Shown in pieces: positions 38,294 through 46,257 of a stretch of 64,000 bases of DNA (positions within the stretch are counted from its first letter, which is position 1; each line of letters starts with the position of its first letter). The translations under genes were made by a program, and so were the position numbers. Below the pieces are notes generated by a model that was not told the origin of the DNA, made no database searches, and saw only the letters and a list, made by a program, of their open reading frames with translations. This DNA comes from Imbroritus primus (GTDB lineage: Bacteria; Pseudomonadota; Gammaproteobacteria; Burkholderiales; Burkholderiaceae): the NCBI GenBank assembly GCA_000272025.2, contig AKCV02000025.1:62001-126000 (forward strand), written 5' to 3'.

Positions 38294-38381
38294 GCACATT
38301 GCGTGGACATGCCGCGGCGCCGGCGAACGGCTGGCGCCGCGGGTTTGCTAAACTCTTCGCTATTCCATTCCGGTTGACACC

Positions 38382-39050
38382 ATGAACGCACAAGACGTCG
38401 CTCACTACCTGCAGTCGAATCCCGACTTCTTCGAAGCGCATGCCGAGCTGCTCGCCGGCATCCAGCTCACCAGCCCGCACAGCCACCGCGCCGTGTCGCT
38501 GCAGGAGCGCCAGATGGAGATCCTGCGCGAAAAGAACAAGGGCCTGGAGCTGCGTCTCGCCGACCTGATGCGTTTCGGCCATGAGAATGACCGCACGCAG
38601 CAGCGGCTGCATACCTGGCTGGTGCGCCTGCTCGGCGAAACCGATCCGCATGCGCTGCCGTACGCCGTCATCGACGGCCTGCGCTATATCTTCGAGGTGC
38701 CGGCCGTCAGCCTGCGGCTGTGGAGCGCCGCCGAGGCGTATCACCACCTCGAGGTGGCGCGCGAAGTCTCCGAGGATGTGCGTGTCTTTGCCGGTGGGCT
38801 ACGTACGCCATACTGCGGCGCCAATGCCGGTTTCGAGGCGGTGCAGTGGCTCGAGCAGGACGATATCCAGTCGGTCGCCATGGTGGCGCTGCGGACTCCG
38901 CAAAGCGTCGGTGCCGAACCCGGGGCCACCTTTGGCCTGCTGATCATGGGGTCGCCGGATCCGCGCCGCTTCCACGAAGGCATGGGCACCGTGTATCTCG
39001 CGCAGCTCGGCGATCTGGTCAGCGCCGCCCTCAACCGCCTGCGCACCTGA
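38382..39050 (+). CDS. DUF484 (GAF-like) family protein
   Basis: 222 residues. The N-terminus NAQDVAHYLQSNPDFFEAHAELLAGI and LTSPHSHRAVSLQERQMEILREKN (a short coiled coil) are the signature of the DUF484 family. It is followed by a GAF-like domain (about 80-220). The family lies upstream of xerC across beta- and gammaproteobacteria and has no established biochemical role. It precedes xerC by 17-23 bases and is likely cotranscribed with it. Confidence 0.93.
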   Translation: MNAQDVAHYLQSNPDFFEAHAELLAGIQLTSPHSHRAVSLQERQMEILREKNKGLELRLADLMRFGHENDRTQQRLHTWLVRLLGETDPHALPYAVIDGLRYIFEVPAVSLRLWSAAEAYHHLEVAREVSEDVRVFAGGLRTPYCGANAGFEAVQWLEQDDIQSVAMVALRTPQSVGAEPGATFGLLIMGSPDPRRFHEGMGTVYLAQLGDLVSAALNRLRT

Positions 39051-39073
39051 GACGCCGGGGCGCGTCCGTGGAC

Positions 39074-40120
39074 ATGCCTGCCGCGCCCGGCTCCCCTCCC
39101 GAGGATCCGCACGATCCGCCCTCGACTGGCGGTTCAAGCGGCTCCTCCCCAGAACACCTGCCCGATCCCCGCATCACGTCTTATCTGGCGATGCTGGAGA
39201 CGGGCCGCCGCCTGTCCGCACACACCCTGAGCAACTACAGCCGCGATCTGCGGCAACTCGAAACGTTGCTGGCCGAAGGTTGGCCCGGCCGCGACCTGCT
39301 CGCCATCGATACCTCCGTGATTCGCCGCCTCGCCGCCCAGCAGCATGCACGCGGCCTGTCGGGGCGCAGCATCGCACGGCAGCTCTCGGCGTGGCGCGGC
39401 TTCTATCGCTGGGCCGCGCTGCAAGGCTATCCGGTTGCCGCGAATCCGGTTGATGATGTGCGCGCGCCCAAGAGTCCCAAGCGCCTGCCCAAGGCGCTCT
39501 CGGTGGAGTATGCCGTGGCGCTGATGGCGCCGGCGGGCGAAGATCCCAACGCACCCGAAACCCTGCGCGACCTGGCCATCTACGAGTTGCTGTACTCCTC
39601 CGGATTGCGGCTGTCGGAAGTCGTGCAACTCGACTGGCGTTACGTGGACGAAGGCGGTTACCAGTCCGGCGGCTGGCTGACGCTCGAGGCTGCCGAGGTC
39701 ACGGTGCTCGGCAAGGGCGGCAAGCGCCGCACCGTGCCGGTCGGCAGCAAGGCGTGCGCCGCCCTGCGGGCATGGCTAGCGGCGCGCGATGCATTTGTAC
39801 GCCCCGGGGTGGTATTAGCCGATGCCCATGCGCTGTTCCTCGGCGCGCGCGGCACACGCATCAGCCATCGCACCATCCAGCAGCGCCTGAAGGCGCACGC
39901 GCTGCGTGCCGGCGTGCCGGCCAATGTGCATCCGCACGTGCTGCGTCATTCCTTCGCCACGCATGTGCTGCAATCCTCTGGCGATCTGCGCGCCGTGCAG
40001 GAAATGCTGGGCCATGCCAGTATTTCCACCACACAGGTTTACACCGCGCTCGACTTCCAGCATCTCGCCAAGGTCTACGACCAGGCGCATCCCCGCGCCA
40101 AGAAAAAGCCCTCGCGCTGA
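39074..40120 (+). CDS. xerC: Tyrosine recombinase XerC
   Basis: Resolves chromosome dimers at dif together with XerD. About 348 residues. The SAM-like N-terminal core-binding domain (about 40-125, with YLAMLETGRRLSAHTLSNYSRDL) is preceded by a Pro/Ser-rich extension of about 35 residues. All catalytic residues are present: Arg179, Lys214, His288, Arg291, His314 and the nucleophile Tyr323. A GTG at 39068 is an alternative start. It follows DUF484 as in many relatives; this and the standard size mark it as the housekeeping XerC and not an integrase of a mobile element. Confidence 0.95.
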   Translation: MPAAPGSPPEDPHDPPSTGGSSGSSPEHLPDPRITSYLAMLETGRRLSAHTLSNYSRDLRQLETLLAEGWPGRDLLAIDTSVIRRLAAQQHARGLSGRSIARQLSAWRGFYRWAALQGYPVAANPVDDVRAPKSPKRLPKALSVEYAVALMAPAGEDPNAPETLRDLAIYELLYSSGLRLSEVVQLDWRYVDEGGYQSGGWLTLEAAEVTVLGKGGKRRTVPVGSKACAALRAWLAARDAFVRPGVVLADAHALFLGARGTRISHRTIQQRLKAHALRAGVPANVHPHVLRHSFATHVLQSSGDLRAVQEMLGHASISTTQVYTALDFQHLAKVYDQAHPRAKKKPSR

Positions 40121-40298
40121 TCCGCGGGCATTCCCCTTCCAGGGTGGCCCACCCTCACTTCCATGTCCCTTGCGGGGCAATGCGCCCGCGCCCTGTATCA
40201 AAAAGCCCACGGTACCAAGCGGCGGAGGTCGCTTCCAGACATAATGCCGCAACAAATTGCCGTGGGCCTGTCGCGCCGAGCGGAAAAGAGGGGGTTCA

Positions 40299-42374
40299 AT
40301 GTTAGTCGGCAGTTATAACGTACTGCTTGTGGCCGTGTCGTGGTTTGTGGCCGTTCTGGCTTCTTACACGGCGCTCGACATGGCCGGACGGATTGCGACG
40401 GCGCGCGGGCGCACAGTGTACTGGTGGCTCGCCGGCGGTGCGACCGCCATGGGGCTCGGCATCTGGTCGATGCATTTCGTCGGCATGCTGGCGTTCCGCT
40501 TGCCCATTCCGCTCGGCTACGATTTGCCGATTACCCTGGCCTCCCTCATGCTGGCCATCGCGCTGTCTGCCTTTGCCCTGTGGCTGGTCGGGCAGAGCCG
40601 CTTGCCGTTGCCGCGTCTTGGCGGTGGCGCTGTGCTGATGGGGCTCGGCGTCGCCAGCATGCACTACACCGGTATGGCGGCGATGCGCATGTCGCCCGGT
40701 ATCCACTACGATCTGGGACTGTTTACCCTGTCCATCGTCGTCGCCATCCTGGCGTCCGGCGCGGCACTGTGGATGGCTTTCCGCCTGCGGCAGCACTCGC
40801 GTCATGTGCGCATGCTGCGCGCGGCTGCGTCGCTGGTGATGGGACTGGCGATCGTGGGCATGCATTATGTCGGTATGAGCGCTGCGAACTTCCCGGTGGG
40901 CAGCGTCTGTGGCGCGGCATCCAGCGGCGTCAGTGCGGAATGGCTTGCGGTCGTGATCGTGCTGGCGACGATGGCGGTGCTGGGCATCGCACTGCTCACG
41001 TCCCTGCTCGATTTCCGCATGGAAGTCCGCACCTCCATGCTGGCAAACTCTCTGGAGGAGGCTAACCAGGAACTGGCCTATCTGGCGCTGCATGACAGCC
41101 TGACGAAACTGGCCAACCGTGCGCTGCTCGAAGATCGCCTGGCGCATGCGATCCAGGCTGCGGAAGCTGATGGTGGCCGTTTTGCATTGATCTTCCTGGA
41201 CCTCGACGGTTTCAAGGCAATCAATGACGCCTATGGCCACCAGATCGGCGATCGGCTGCTCATTCAGGTGGCGCAGCGGATCACGGCGCGCGTACAGAGT
41301 CGCGACACGGTCGCGCGCCTCGGTGGCGACGAGTTTGTCATCCTTGCCAACGTGCAGGAAGCAGCCGATGCCGGCCGGCTGGCGGAGTCGCTGGTCGAGG
41401 CCCTGCATGAACGCTTCATCGTCGACGTTCATGAACTGAGCGTGTCCACGAGCGTCGGCATTGCGCTGTATCCGGCCGACGGCGCAAGCCAGCACGAGTT
41501 GCTGACCAATGCGGATGCCGCCATGTACCACGCCAAGAGTGTGGGACGCGATACGTACTGCTTCTTCGAAGCTTCGATGAACGCCAGTATCCATCAGCAA
41601 CTGCTCCTGATGCAGGATCTGCGCGTGGCTATCCAGCGCCGTGAACTTGTCTTGTACTATCAGCCGAAATTCACCGCACACGAGGGCAGTGTGGTCGGTA
41701 TCGAAGCCCTGGTGTGCTGGGAGCATCCCGAACGCGGCATGATTCCGCCGGACGAGTTCATTCCGCTCGCCGAAAAAACCAATATGATCATGCCGCTCGG
41801 CGCCTGGGTACTGGACGAGGCTTGCCGCCAGCTTGCCGAGTGGCGGCGCGAACGGCATGTCGAATGGACGCTGTCCGTCAACCTGTCGGCTGTCCAGTTC
41901 CGGCATGCCTCACTGGTCGATACGGTGCGCGGGGCGCTACACCGCCACGCGCTCGATCCAGGCTGGCTGACGCTGGAGATCACGGAGTCGACTGCCATGC
42001 GGGACGCGGATGCCAGCCTGCATATCCTGCAGCAGTTGCATGAAATGGGGGTGTGTATTTCCATCGACGATTTTGGCACCGGCTATTCGAGCCTGCTCTA
42101 CCTGCAGCGCCTGCCTGCCACGGAACTGAAGATCGACCGTGGTTTCGTCCGTGATCTGGCACACGATACCGAGGACGCGGCCATCGTCTCGGCCATCGTG
42201 GCGCTCTGGCGTTCGCTGAATCTCTCGGTTGTTGCAGAGGGTGTGGAGACGACCGAGCAGAAGTCATTCCTGACGGCGCTTGGTTGCCACTCTTTACAGG
42301 GATATCTGCTCGGCAAACCGATGCGGGCCGACGTGCTGGACCAGTTCATGCAGCCAGGCGGCGTACCGGCCTGA
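40299..42374 (+). CDS. MHYT-GGDEF-EAL membrane c-di-GMP protein
   Basis: About 691 residues. The N-terminal MHYT membrane sensor (about 1-245) has seven hydrophobic segments and three copies of the motif (MHFVGM, MHYTGM, MHYVGM), proposed to bind copper or a gas. The GGDEF domain carries an intact RLGGDEF (Gly342-Phe346), and the EAL domain an intact EAL (Glu469-Leu471) with downstream IDDFGTGYSS and AEGVET. Both diguanylate cyclase and phosphodiesterase activity are possible. The ATG at 40299 follows AGAGGGGG and gives the hydrophobic start. Monocistronic; no obvious partner. Confidence 0.94.
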   Translation: MLVGSYNVLLVAVSWFVAVLASYTALDMAGRIATARGRTVYWWLAGGATAMGLGIWSMHFVGMLAFRLPIPLGYDLPITLASLMLAIALSAFALWLVGQSRLPLPRLGGGAVLMGLGVASMHYTGMAAMRMSPGIHYDLGLFTLSIVVAILASGAALWMAFRLRQHSRHVRMLRAAASLVMGLAIVGMHYVGMSAANFPVGSVCGAASSGVSAEWLAVVIVLATMAVLGIALLTSLLDFRMEVRTSMLANSLEEANQELAYLALHDSLTKLANRALLEDRLAHAIQAAEADGGRFALIFLDLDGFKAINDAYGHQIGDRLLIQVAQRITARVQSRDTVARLGGDEFVILANVQEAADAGRLAESLVEALHERFIVDVHELSVSTSVGIALYPADGASQHELLTNADAAMYHAKSVGRDTYCFFEASMNASIHQQLLLMQDLRVAIQRRELVLYYQPKFTAHEGSVVGIEALVCWEHPERGMIPPDEFIPLAEKTNMIMPLGAWVLDEACRQLAEWRRERHVEWTLSVNLSAVQFRHASLVDTVRGALHRHALDPGWLTLEITESTAMRDADASLHILQQLHEMGVCISIDDFGTGYSSLLYLQRLPATELKIDRGFVRDLAHDTEDAAIVSAIVALWRSLNLSVVAEGVETTEQKSFLTALGCHSLQGYLLGKPMRADVLDQFMQPGGVPA

Positions 42375-42449
42375 GTCTGCCGCCCATAGGGCCGCAGTCT
42401 GTACTGGCACCTGCCAGCGGCCCGGAAGGAGCTGGATGCCAGTGCCGTC

Positions 42450-43334
42450 TTACCCCAGTGTCAGCGCGATCACGCCCGCCACGATCAGCCCGGCGGCGGC
42501 CATGCGTTGCACCATGTCGCCTTCGTTGAGCAGGCGCACGCCGAGGAAGGCGGCGACCATCATCGACAGCTCGCGCGCGGGGGCGACGTGCGAGACCGGC
42601 GCTTCCTGCAGTGCGGTGAGCACCAGGATGTAACTGAGCGGCGAGAGCAGCGCGATGCCGAGGATCTCTTTCTGATGGCGCTGCCACAGCAGCGTCACAT
42701 GTGGCCATTGCGTGAATGCGCGCGGCGCGCTCATCGCGCCGCGCACCACGCCGCTGAAGTAGTCGAGCAGCAGGGGCGAGAGCAGCAGCACCTTTACGCC
42801 ATAGCCATCGACCAGCGTGTAGGTGGCGATGAACAGGCCTGTGAGCAAGCCCCAGCCGACCCCTGATTCCAGGTTGCTGTGGAATGCGCTGACGCGGAAC
42901 AGGCGCCGTCCGCCGGCCAGCAGCAGCACGCCGCTGATCACCAGCAGGATGCCGCAGGCCGCCAGCCAGCCGGGCCGCTCGCCAAGCACGAAGATCGCGC
43001 CGATCGACGATAGCAGGGGCCCTGTGCCGCGCGCCAGGGGGTAGACCACCGACAGGTCGCCGGTTTCATAGCCGCGCTGCAGGACCAGCGAATAGCCATA
43101 GTGGAGCACGGCACTCAGGCAGATCCACAGCCAGGCTTTCAGGTCGAGTGTATGGGCTTCGGTGGCCAGGACCCAGATGGCGGCCGGGAGGTAGAGAACT
43201 GTGACGCCGAGGGAGGTCAGGAAGACCAGTGGCGAGCCGCCGCCGGTGCGGGCACTGATGCGTTTCGCCAACAGGTTCCATCCAGCGTGGAGGAAGGCGG
43301 CCGTGACAACCAGTGCGAGGGCGTAAAGCGACAT
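42450..43334 (-). CDS. EamA/DMT-family permease
   Basis: 294 residues, about ten hydrophobic helices in two EamA repeats, the architecture of drug/metabolite exporters. The start LYALALVVTAAFLHAGWNLLAKR and segments such as VVYPLARGTGPLLSSIGAIFVLGERPG are typical. The substrate is unknown. It converges on the MHYT-GGDEF-EAL gene and is divergent from the Fur/Zur-like gene; the 103-base gap between the two divergent starts holds a 13-base palindrome that could regulate both. Confidence 0.9.
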   Translation of the reverse strand: MSLYALALVVTAAFLHAGWNLLAKRISARTGGGSPLVFLTSLGVTVLYLPAAIWVLATEAHTLDLKAWLWICLSAVLHYGYSLVLQRGYETGDLSVVYPLARGTGPLLSSIGAIFVLGERPGWLAACGILLVISGVLLLAGGRRLFRVSAFHSNLESGVGWGLLTGLFIATYTLVDGYGVKVLLLSPLLLDYFSGVVRGAMSAPRAFTQWPHVTLLWQRHQKEILGIALLSPLSYILVLTALQEAPVSHVAPARELSMMVAAFLGVRLLNEGDMVQRMAAAGLIVAGVIALTLG

Positions 43335-43393
43335 GACAATTTGATGACAGGTTGCCGTGATTCTACCGGGAAACCCTTGTGCCCGATCTTATC

Positions 43394-43406
43394 GCAACTG
43401 AGTTGC
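43394..43406. promoter_or_regulatory. Candidate Fur/Zur-type operator
   Basis: GCAACT-G-AGTTGC is a perfect 6-1-6 inverted repeat lying 31 bases upstream of the Fur/Zur-like start, in the divergent gap with the permease gene. Symmetry and place fit autoregulation; the sequence is not the E. coli Zur consensus. Confidence 0.4.
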
Positions 43407-43437
43407 AGGTGTTTGGCCCCTATGGTTAAATGGCTGC

Positions 43438-43917
43438 ATGCAGTCCGATTCGTTTCATGCTCCTCCTGTCAGCCTGTCCGATGCCGCGCGGGAACGCCTG
43501 CGCAGCCTCGGTGCGCGCGTCACGCAACCGCGTGTACAGGTGCTGGCCTGCCTGATGGGCAGCGAGCACCCGCTCACGCACCAGGCCGTGCTGGAACACA
43601 TGGCCGTGGCCAGTGAGCCGGTCGACCGGGTGACGGTCTACCGGATTCTCGACTGGCTGGTCGAGCAGCATCTGGCCTACAAGCACGCCGGTGACGACCG
43701 TGTCTTCCGCTTCAGCCTGACCGAGCACGTAGAAGCCGAGGCACAGGCGCATCGGCAGCATGGACATTTCGAATGCGTGTGCTGTCACCGCACCTACTGC
43801 CTGGACGGCCCGGCCGCACCGGTTGCCGACATGGTCCCGGAGACCAGCGTACCGGCCGGCTTTGCCGTCGAGCATGTCGAACTCACCCTGAAGGGTCGTT
43901 GCCCGCAATGCCACTGA
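43438..43917 (+). CDS. zur: Fur-family regulator, probably Zur
   Basis: 159 residues. The winged helix is at about 15-90 (RLRSLGARVTQPRVQVLACLM, DRVTVYRILDWLVEQHLAYKHA). The dimerisation domain carries HGHFECVCCHRTYC (CxxC) and the C-terminal CPQC, the structural zinc site of Fur proteins. The His-rich stretch EAQAHRQHGHFEC fits a metal sensor. The assignment to Zur rather than Fur or PerR rests on the neighbouring COG0523 metallochaperone gene 72 bases downstream on the same strand. It would repress zinc uptake and zinc-sparing genes when zinc is sufficient. Confidence 0.8.
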   Translation: MQSDSFHAPPVSLSDAARERLRSLGARVTQPRVQVLACLMGSEHPLTHQAVLEHMAVASEPVDRVTVYRILDWLVEQHLAYKHAGDDRVFRFSLTEHVEAEAQAHRQHGHFECVCCHRTYCLDGPAAPVADMVPETSVPAGFAVEHVELTLKGRCPQCH

Positions 43918-43989
43918 CGCCAGCCGGCATCTTCGCATGGCCTGTGCATCGCCCTCTTTCATCCCCCACTTTCCTGCTGGAGTCACTCC

Positions 43990-45069
43990 ATGTCCAAACT
44001 GGTCCCGGCCACGATCCTGACCGGCTTTCTCGGTAGCGGCAAAACCACGCTGCTCAAGCGCATCCTGACCGAAGCGCACGGCATGAAGATCGCCGTGATC
44101 GAAAACGAATTCGGCGAAGAAAACATCGACAACGAAATCCTCGTCCAGGACGGACGCGAGCAGATCGTGCAGATGAGCAACGGCTGCATCTGCTGCACCA
44201 TCCGCGGCGATCTGGTCGCCGCGCTGTCGGACCTGATGACGCGCCGCGACGCCGGCGAGATCGAGTTCGACCGCGTGGTCATCGAAACTACCGGCATCGC
44301 CAACCCCGGCCCGGTGGCGCAGACCTTCTTCATGGATGACGAGATCGCCACGCGCTACCTGCTCGATGCGGTCATCACACTGGTGGATGCGCGCCACGGC
44401 AACCAGCAGCTCGACCAGCACGAGGCCGCCCAGCGCCAGGTCGGGTTTGCCGACGCAATTTTCATCACCAAGAGCGATCTCGTCAGTGCCGATGACGTGG
44501 CCGCGCTGCGCCACCGCCTGGTGCACATGAACCCGCGCGCGCCGATCCGCACCGTCAATTTTGGCGAAACCCCGCTGGACACAATCTTCGACCTGCGCGG
44601 TTTCAACCTCAACGCCAAGCTCGAGCTCGATCCCGACTTCCTCAAGGCTGAGGAACATGCCCACGATCATGGGCATCACCACGATCACGATCACACCTGC
44701 AACGCCGACTGCGATCACGACCATGACCACGCGCACGGGCATGATCACGGCCACGCTCATCATCATCACAACGACCGCATTGCCTCGTTCGTCTTCCGCA
44801 GCGAGCGGCCATTCGACTACGCGAAACTCGAGGAATTCCTGGGCGGCATCCTCACCGTCTACGGCGAAACGCTGCTGCGCTACAAGGGCGTGCTCTACAT
44901 GCAGGGCGTGGACCGCAAGGTGGTCTTCCAGGGCGTACACCAGCTGATGGGCAGCGACATCGGCGCGCCGTGGGGCGACGAAACGCCGGGCAACCGCATG
45001 GTGTTCATCGGCGTGGACCTGCCGCGCGACGCCATCCTGAAGGGGCTCGAAGGCTGCCTTGCGGCATGA
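43990..45069 (+). CDS. COG0523 GTPase, zinc metallochaperone type
   Basis: 359 residues. The G-domain has Walker A GFLGSGKTT (about 12-20), the hallmark CxCC motif Cys66-Ile-Cys68-Cys69, ETTGIANP and the guanine-specificity variant TKSD. A strongly His/Asp-rich loop (about 222-258, alternating HDHGH with two Cys) would bind several metal ions, and a CobW C-terminal domain follows. Members under Zur control pass zinc to client proteins in zinc shortage. It probably shares a transcript with the Fur/Zur-like gene. The chemistry is clear, the client is not. Confidence 0.92.
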   Translation: MSKLVPATILTGFLGSGKTTLLKRILTEAHGMKIAVIENEFGEENIDNEILVQDGREQIVQMSNGCICCTIRGDLVAALSDLMTRRDAGEIEFDRVVIETTGIANPGPVAQTFFMDDEIATRYLLDAVITLVDARHGNQQLDQHEAAQRQVGFADAIFITKSDLVSADDVAALRHRLVHMNPRAPIRTVNFGETPLDTIFDLRGFNLNAKLELDPDFLKAEEHAHDHGHHHDHDHTCNADCDHDHDHAHGHDHGHAHHHHNDRIASFVFRSERPFDYAKLEEFLGGILTVYGETLLRYKGVLYMQGVDRKVVFQGVHQLMGSDIGAPWGDETPGNRMVFIGVDLPRDAILKGLEGCLAA

Positions 45070-45098
45070 GTCCCGCCGCATGAATCCTGTGTGGGTCC

Positions 45099-45124
45099 GG
45101 CCCCGGCAATGTCTTGCCGGGGCC
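45099..45124 (+). terminator. Strong GC hairpin after the COG0523 gene
   Basis: GGCCCCGGCAA (45099-45109), loop TGTC, TTGCCGGGGCC (45114-45124): a perfect 11-base stem 30 bases after the stop. No T run follows, so termination is probable only with pausing or Rho. A second stem, GCCACAGG/CCTGTGGC, lies at 45134-45166. Confidence 0.5.
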
Positions 45125-45161
45125 TCCTGGCCGGCCACAGGTATTGCGGACGACATCTCCT

Positions 45162-45190
45162 GTGGCACTGTCCGCGTACTCAAGTACAAT
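45162..45190 (+). promoter_or_regulatory. Candidate sigma-70 promoter of dksA
   Basis: GTGGCA (45162-45167), 17-base spacer, TACAAT (45185-45190); four and five matches to consensus. A palindrome GTACT-CA-AGTAC (45175-45186 region) overlaps the -10. The leader to dksA would be about 415 bases. Confidence 0.4.
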
Positions 45191-45610
45191 ACCCCGGCTT
45201 TTGCGGGTACGTGACACGACATCAACACGCTCCAATTGCCGGCCGGTCCTGTCAGTGGTATAGATAAGCCTGCGGGCAGCGCGTGTCGCGGCAGGCCTCA
45301 CTGCAGGCACGGCAGCGCGCGGCTTATGCGTAACACGGAAGTGTCACACAAACAGGAAGGCGATGATGGGCGTGGGCCGGACAGACCGGTCCCGCCGCCA
45401 GGAATACTGTGCCGGCCAGTGCCGGTGCTGGCTTCCCGGTGCTGCTGAGGCAGCACCCGGGCAAGCGATGGGAGGCATGCGACGCAGCGAGACTGCAGCC
45501 AGCCATGTGCAACGGCCGGAGTTCAATCGACGGCCAGCGCGGCCGCCGGGCGCGAAGATTCGATTCGCGCCGCAGGCGGTCCGCATCTCACCAGAGAAGC
45601 AGCAGCAAAC

Positions 45611-46030
45611 ATGACGAGCAAGAAAATCCTGACGGAAGCCGAAATCCTCGCGATGGGCGAAAAAGACTACATGAATGACGCCCAGCTGGCGTTTTTCAAG
45701 CAGCGGCTCGAGCAACTGCGCGATGAGATCCTGAAGAATGCCGACCAGACCACCGAGCACCTGCGCGAAACCGTGGTCGTGCCCGATCCGGCTGACCGCG
45801 CGACGATCGAGGAAGAGCATGCGCTCGAGTTGCGCACGCGCGACCGCGAACGCAAGCTGCTGAAGAAGGTCGAGCAGTCCATCGCCCGCATCGAGTCTGG
45901 CGACTACGGCTGGTGCGAGGAAACCGGCGAACCGATCGGTGTGCCGCGCCTGCTGGCCCGCCCGACAGCCACGCTGTCGCTCGAAGCGCAGGAACGCCGC
46001 GAACTACGCCAGAAGCTGTTCGGCGACTGA
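45611..46030 (+). CDS. dksA: DksA RNA polymerase-binding factor, zinc-independent finger
   Basis: Secondary-channel transcription factor working with ppGpp. 139 residues with a long coiled coil (about 20-95), and the tip motif DPADRA (Asp59, Asp62) is intact. In the C-terminal finger only Cys102 of the four cysteines remains; the others are Thr105, Ser123 and Ala126. It should therefore fold without zinc, like DksA2-type paralogs. I believe this form is usual in Burkholderiales. It sits between two COG0523 genes and a Fur/Zur-like gene, a zinc-related context. The ATG follows a weak ribosome site. Confidence 0.95.
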   Translation: MTSKKILTEAEILAMGEKDYMNDAQLAFFKQRLEQLRDEILKNADQTTEHLRETVVVPDPADRATIEEEHALELRTRDRERKLLKKVEQSIARIESGDYGWCEETGEPIGVPRLLARPTATLSLEAQERRELRQKLFGD

Positions 46031-46045
46031 TCTCCATCCTGCACG

Positions 46046-46074
46046 GGGTGCGCCGCCATCACACTGGCGCACCC
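46046..46074 (+). terminator. Hairpin after dksA
   Basis: GGGTGCGCC (46046-46054) and GGCGCACCC (46066-46074) form a perfect 9-base stem, 16 bases after the dksA stop. Only scattered T follow, so this is a weak intrinsic terminator at best. Confidence 0.45.
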
Positions 46075-46257
46075 TCGCCTTCCCACGTCCCGCCTCCGCT
46101 TTCCCCATCCGCCGCCTGCGGATGCATGCGTCGCCATCCGCCTTTTCGTTATTGTTCGGCTCGCTTGAGTGCGTGCCGTATCCGCTCTTTCCGCCGTTTC
46201 TATTGACGCCGCACTCTGCTAAGGTGGCACCCTTGTTGTACTGAACGATCTGCAGCC

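Larger units (their letters stand above)
45070..45610. other. dksA upstream region, 541 bases without a gene
   Basis: Begins with the two GC hairpins after the COG0523 gene and the promoter candidate at 45162-45190, followed by about 415 bases with no convincing coding sequence and no riboswitch I recognise. Short frames here have no ribosome site. It may be a long dksA leader, or a nearer promoter may exist that I cannot see. Confidence 0.55.

Noticed and set aside
39074-40120. Tyrosine recombinase as mark of an integrated element
   Set aside because: Size, DUF484 neighbour and catalytic residues fit housekeeping XerC; no attachment-site duplication or mobile genes are nearby.
42381-42449. 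ACTGGCA...TGCCAGT as a two-way terminator between the convergent c-di-GMP and permease genes
   Set aside because: The seven-base stem encloses a loop of about 30 bases and no T run follows.
44640-44780. Repetitive GATCAC/CATGAC-like stretch that resembles a short tandem repeat array
   Set aside because: It is the codon pattern of the His/Asp metal-binding loop of the COG0523 protein, not a CRISPR or independent repeat.
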